In this document: positions 5,727 to 9,134 of the stretch, in pieces
Numbering within the stretch: position 1 is the first letter of the stretch
How the letters are laid out: every line of letters begins with the position of its first letter
Assembly: GCA_964606415.1 (NCBI GenBank)
Contig: CAZSGN010000099.1
Span: forward strand, 1-9,134
DNA length: 9,134 nucleotides
Source: CAZSGN01 sp964606415
Lineage (GTDB): Bacteria > Bacteroidota > Bacteroidia > Bacteroidales > JBBRXJ01
Reading direction: 5' to 3'
The notes under the pieces: generated by a model
Database searches by the model: none
The model's input: the letters and a program-made list of their open reading frames with translations, nothing else
Told to the model about the DNA's origin: nothing
Made by a program: the position numbers and the translations under genes

Positions 5727-8700
5727 TTATTCCGTTTTTTGTTTCGGTAAAATAATTTTTATTGATGTACCTTGGCCTAATGTGCTGGTTGCTTTTATTG
5801 TTCCATTGTGACGCTGGATGAAATCTTTACATAGGAGTAGTCCCATGCCCGTGCCTTTTTCTCCTTTTGTGCCAGACGTACTCAGGTGTTCATTGTACTT
5901 AAATAATTGATGTTTGGTTTCTGTGTCCATACCTTTACCATGATCTTTGACGAAAATATAATCATAATTAATGTCTTTTTTATGCCAAATGATGATTTTA
6001 TTGTTTTCTTCTGAGAATTTGATCGCATTTGTGATGAGGTTTTGTAAAATAACCTTCATCATGTAGGGGTCCGCGTATATCCAATGATCATATCCTTCAT
6101 ATTCTATATGTATGGATTTAGAATATGCTGATAATTCAAGGTAAGATATTGATTCGTTAATGAGTGTTTTGAGATTAATATGATCAGGTCTGAATTCAAT
6201 TTTTTCTGACTGCGATCTTGACCAATGCATTAAATTGTCTAAGAGAGTTTTAATGTTTTCAGATGATTGTGTGATCTGTCTTATAAAGGAATAACGTCTG
6301 TCTTCATCGTAAGTGTTATAGTTATTCAATAAAAGGTTTCCGAATCCGGATATCGCATTAACCGGATTTTTAAGATCGTGCCCGATAATAGAGAAAAGCC
6401 GGTCTTTTGTGGCGTTAAGTTGAATAAGGTGCTGGGTTCTGCTTTCAATCAATTGGGTTAATTTTTGATTTCTTTTTTTGATTTGCTTTATTCGAATTAA
6501 GTATAAGATGACAGCAGTTGAGATAATTAGAATGAATAAAATGATTCTGAACCAGAGGGTCTCCCAGACAGGAGGTAATATCTCAATATTTAATGTTGTG
6601 GATTTGCCTGTCCATATTCCATCACTGTTGGTTGAAGCAACTTTAAATATATATTTGCCAGCTGGCAGGTTGGTATAGGTGGCATGATTCATATTAGTAT
6701 AGTGTTCTTGTTGATCGTAACCAATTAATTGATATAAATATTGGATGTTTTCCGGGGCATGAAAATCCATTGCGGAAAAATATAGTTTAACTACGTTGCT
6801 TTTATAGGGTAGTTGAATCTTTGACGCATATGGAAGGGCTTTTTTTAAAATAATTTTGTTGTCTGCCTTTTTACCCGGAATGATGCGTTGGTCATTGATG
6901 TAAAGTTCACTAATGTGCAGGCTCGGAGCATATCGGCTTTTATGGATGTTCGCTGGATGAAAATAATTTAATCCTTGTTGACCTGATATAAGCATGGCCC
7001 CATCGTTCAATTTAAGAAATTGACCGTTAAAGAATGAATTACTCAATAGTCCGTTGGCCATATTAAAAATAACTTTTTCTTGTCCATCAGGATTGTATCT
7101 GATCATACCCTGATCGCTAAAAAGCCATAGTAAGCCATGGTTGTCTTCTTTGATATTGTAGATTTCATATTCGGTGAGTACTGGAATGGTATCTGCTTTG
7201 ATGGATGAATCATGAATATTTATCTGTATAAGCCCGTTTTTTGTGCCTGCATAAAATTTACCTTTGGTGATTTGCTTAAAGCAGTATATGGCGTATGGGG
7301 CATGTTCGATTCCGGATTGACCATTGATTCTGAGTAATCCATTTTCTGGGCTGCCAATCCATATTGTGCCATTTTCATCTTCTATAAATGAGATATAATG
7401 ACTTGTGCTAAAATCAAGTTTTTGATCATGGGGATTGTATTTGTATTTTTTTATTGTATTGGCCGCAGGGTTATAACAGCTGACTCCTGTGTGCCATGTA
7501 ACTGCCCATATTCTGTTTTTTGAATCGATAAAAAGGTCGAATACGTGACCGGCAAATATGCTGTCTATATCGATATTTTTTGGCAAAGAGGATTTTAAAT
7601 AATTATTGTTGATTTTCATCAAGCCTTTGCCCCAGCTGTCAATCCATAAATTTCCTTTTTTATCTTCGGCTATTGATGTGATATTTCCTTTAGAAATTTG
7701 CTCAATCGAATGGTTATTATTCATGCGATATAACCCATTATTTTGGGTTCCTATCCACAAGTTATCCTTCTTGTCTAGAAAGAGTTTGTGTATACGGTTA
7801 TTCGTTTTTTTATCTCCTGTTGCGAGGGGGTGGTGGATGAATTTGCCTTTTTCAGGTATGAATTGGCTTAATCCTTCACCCCATGTAGCCATCCAGATGT
7901 TTCCGTTTCTGTCTTGTAGCAGATCTGTAACTTCATTTGATGGTAGGGAAAAGGGTTGTTGGTTATCTGCTTCAAAAGCTTGAATCTGATTTTTTTGAGG
8001 GGAATATTTTTTTATGCCTCCACCTTTTAATGCGAACCAGATTACCCCGGAAGCATCTTCGAAAATATCGAAAACCCGATGATTCAGGGGATGCCTTATA
8101 TTATTGCTTTGAAACCTGTTGCTTTTAAGGTGTTGGGGTGAAAGGAGGGCTTTTAATGAATAAATATTAATCCCTTCGTCTGTTGCAACCCAAAGGTTAT
8201 TTTGTTGGTCAATGGTTAATGCATTGATTCTGTTACTAAGTAAACCTGAGGTGTTTTTTGTTTTAAGCCACTTACGAATCTTACCGGTTGATTTATTAAT
8301 AATGAAAAGACCCGAACCATAAGTGCCGGCAATAATAATGGAGTCTTTGATTATCAAATCGTTTGTTTGGTTGTTTCCTTCGCCAAAATTGATTAATTCA
8401 ATTAACGAATCATTCTTGGTGTTTATATGAAATAGCCCATGCCGCCAGCAGGTGACCCATAAACTACCATCTTTGTCTGTCTGAATAATTTTTGGCATCC
8501 ATCTTTCTCCTTCATGGTAATATATATGGTGGGAGAAGGTTTTGCCTGAGCTGCTTTTTTTGTTTAGCGCCACATCAGTAACGGCCCAAATGACGCCGGT
8601 TGAATCTTCTGCTATTGACCATATACGATTTCTATATAATGAACTGTCATTAGTAAGGTCTTTATGGAAGGTTAAAAATTGTTCTTTTCGCGGATCAAAA

Positions 8701-9050
8701 CGGTTGAGCCCTGAGTTTTCTGTGCCAATCCATAAGTACCCCTCCCTGTCTTCAAGAATGTGGGTGATATTGTTTCCGGATATATTATGGCTGTCAAGAC
8801 TATTCTGGTTGTAATGGGTGAAACGATGTCCGTCAAATTTATTAAGGCCGTTGATGGTGCCGAACCAAAGAAATCCTTTATGATCCTGATAGATGCAGTT
8901 GACTGTTTGGGATGATAATCCTTCAATACTGATATGATCATTAAACTGAAGCGGGTATGTACTTGCTTTTAAAGATAAGGTGAGTGATACAGTGAACAAG
9001 AATAAATGAAGGAATGCTGTATTTTTTTTGTGCCAGAATAAAATATTCAT
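5727..9050 (-). CDS. Two-component propeller sensor histidine kinase (canonical H-box)
   Basis: A 1107-residue inner-membrane sensor histidine kinase. A signal peptide with hydrophobic core at about 11-27 is followed by about 14 Reg_prop blades (first G-F-L-W-F-G-T; blades 3, 5 and 13 are degenerate), consistent with two periplasmic seven-bladed propellers. A Y_Y_Y domain (about 762-825) and one transmembrane helix (about 834-856, after W833) lead into a coiled coil and the kinase core. The H-box I-I-G-H-D-L-K-N-P carries phosphoacceptor His891 (GTG on the plus strand at 6378-6380) and the H+4 Asn895 typical of the phosphatase motif. The N-box N-L-I-T-N (N1008), G1 box D-H-G-K-G (D1036) and G2 box G-T-G-M-G are complete, so it should be an active kinase. 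There is no receiver or AraC domain, so it needs a separate response regulator, none of which is in the window. The gene starts 13 bp after the stop of another kinase-like gene, so they are probably cotranscribed. The ligand is unknown; sugars or polysaccharide fragments are the usual guess for this family. Confidence 0.94.
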   Translation of the reverse strand: MNILFWHKKNTAFLHLFLFTVSLTLSLKASTYPLQFNDHISIEGLSSQTVNCIYQDHKGFLWFGTINGLNKFDGHRFTHYNQNSLDSHNISGNNITHILEDREGYLWIGTENSGLNRFDPRKEQFLTFHKDLTNDSSLYRNRIWSIAEDSTGVIWAVTDVALNKKSSSGKTFSHHIYYHEGERWMPKIIQTDKDGSLWVTCWRHGLFHINTKNDSLIELINFGEGNNQTNDLIIKDSIIIAGTYGSGLFIINKSTGKIRKWLKTKNTSGLLSNRINALTIDQQNNLWVATDEGINIYSLKALLSPQHLKSNRFQSNNIRHPLNHRVFDIFEDASGVIWFALKGGGIKKYSPQKNQIQAFEADNQQPFSLPSNEVTDLLQDRNGNIWMATWGEGLSQFIPEKGKFIHHPLATGDKKTNNRIHKLFLDKKDNLWIGTQNNGLYRMNNNHSIEQISKGNITSIAEDKKGNLWIDSWGKGLMKINNNYLKSSLPKNIDIDSIFAGHVFDLFIDSKNRIWAVTWHTGVSCYNPAANTIKKYKYNPHDQKLDFSTSHYISFIEDENGTIWIGSPENGLLRINGQSGIEHAPYAIYCFKQITKGKFYAGTKNGLIQINIHDSSIKADTIPVLTEYEIYNIKEDNHGLLWLFSDQGMIRYNPDGQEKVIFNMANGLLSNSFFNGQFLKLNDGAMLISGQQGLNYFHPANIHKSRYAPSLHISELYINDQRIIPGKKADNKIILKKALPYASKIQLPYKSNVVKLYFSAMDFHAPENIQYLYQLIGYDQQEHYTNMNHATYTNLPAGKYIFKVASTNSDGIWTGKSTTLNIEILPPVWETLWFRIILFILIISTAVILYLIRIKQIKKRNQKLTQLIESRTQHLIQLNATKDRLFSIIGHDLKNPVNAISGFGNLLLNNYNTYDEDRRYSFIRQITQSSENIKTLLDNLMHWSRSQSEKIEFRPDHINLKTLINESISYLELSAYSKSIHIEYEGYDHWIYADPYMMKVILQNLITNAIKFSEENNKIIIWHKKDINYDYIFVKDHGKGMDTETKHQLFKYNEHLSTSGTKGEKGTGMGLLLCKDFIQRHNGTIKATSTLGQGTSIKIILPKQKTE

Positions 9051-9063
9051 GAGGTTTGGTTGA

Positions 9064-9134
9064 TTATTTTTTTTGTGAATTGTTGGGTTTTATTCTTTTG
9101 TTTAATGGAAATACCAGGATGAAGGTTGTTCCAT
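9064..9134 (-). CDS. C-terminal end of a third histidine kinase-like gene (partial)
   Basis: The minus strand from 9132 reads 22 codons to a TAA at 9066-9064. The peptide begins G-T-T-F-I-L-V-F-P-L-N-K and ends in a polar tail. This matches the final strand of a HATPase domain: the two full-length kinases end G-T-S-I-K-I-I-L-P and G-S-L-F-I-V-S-L-P followed by a similar polar tail. The preceding conserved Gly-x would be just beyond the window. The stop lies 13 bp before the ATG of the next kinase, which supports one operon. Only the last 22 codons are visible, so the sensor domains and H-box cannot be judged. Assignment rests on a short motif plus context. Confidence 0.7.
   Translation of the reverse strand, partial: GTTFILVFPLNKRIKPNNSQKK

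Noticed and set aside
7606..7983. Plus-strand reading frame of 125 codons
   Set aside because: It is antisense to well-formed propeller blades of the 9050-5727 gene; repeated F-L-S strings mirror the repeated I-W-x-G-T blade codons.

Overview
The window looks like a low-GC Bacteroidota chromosome segment, probably from a polysaccharide-degrading anaerobe or facultative anaerobe of the Bacteroidales/Marinilabiliales kind. The reasons are the Reg_prop propeller / Y_Y_Y / histidine kinase architecture that is typical of this phylum, A/T-rich gene starts without clear Shine-Dalgarno sequences, and an anaerobic sulfatase-maturase-type radical SAM enzyme with a SEC-C tail. Genus cannot be told from the sequence.

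Layout. Positions 1-731 hold no convincing gene. They contain an 11-bp sequence repeated three times (18-50), a spaced 12-bp direct repeat (117-160), a run of possible hairpins (182-327), a strong intrinsic terminator (372-406) that must end a plus-strand transcript coming from the left, a tandem 12-bp duplication framed by a perfect 10-bp inverted repeat (601-640), and a weak Bacteroidota-type promoter (649-679). A plus-strand gene for a radical SAM/SPASM protein (anSME family) runs from 732 to 2135. It ends only 10 bp from the end of a convergent minus-strand cluster.

The minus-strand cluster reads right to left. It has the last 22 codons of a kinase-like gene cut by the right edge (9134-9064), a 13-bp gap, a complete 1107-residue propeller sensor kinase (9050-5727), a 188-bp gap, and a second complete 1130-residue propeller sensor kinase (5538-2146). 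Both full-length proteins have a signal peptide, about 14 propeller blades (two seven-bladed propellers), a Y_Y_Y domain, one membrane helix, and DHp plus HATPase domains. Neither has a receiver or DNA-binding domain, so these are not the one-piece hybrid regulators (HTCS) usual in Bacteroides. Any response regulator is outside the window.

The most notable observation is that the 5538-2146 protein has lost the phosphoacceptor histidine (Gln901 in G-Q-D-L-Q-K-P) and the H+4 Asn of the phosphatase motif (Lys905), while its ATP-binding boxes look intact. Its neighbour keeps both (His891, Asn895). A plausible but untested reading is an ATP-competent partner or pseudo-kinase working with a canonical paralogue. 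I did not find a clearly new system; the kinase cluster and the structured upstream region are the parts worth a second look.
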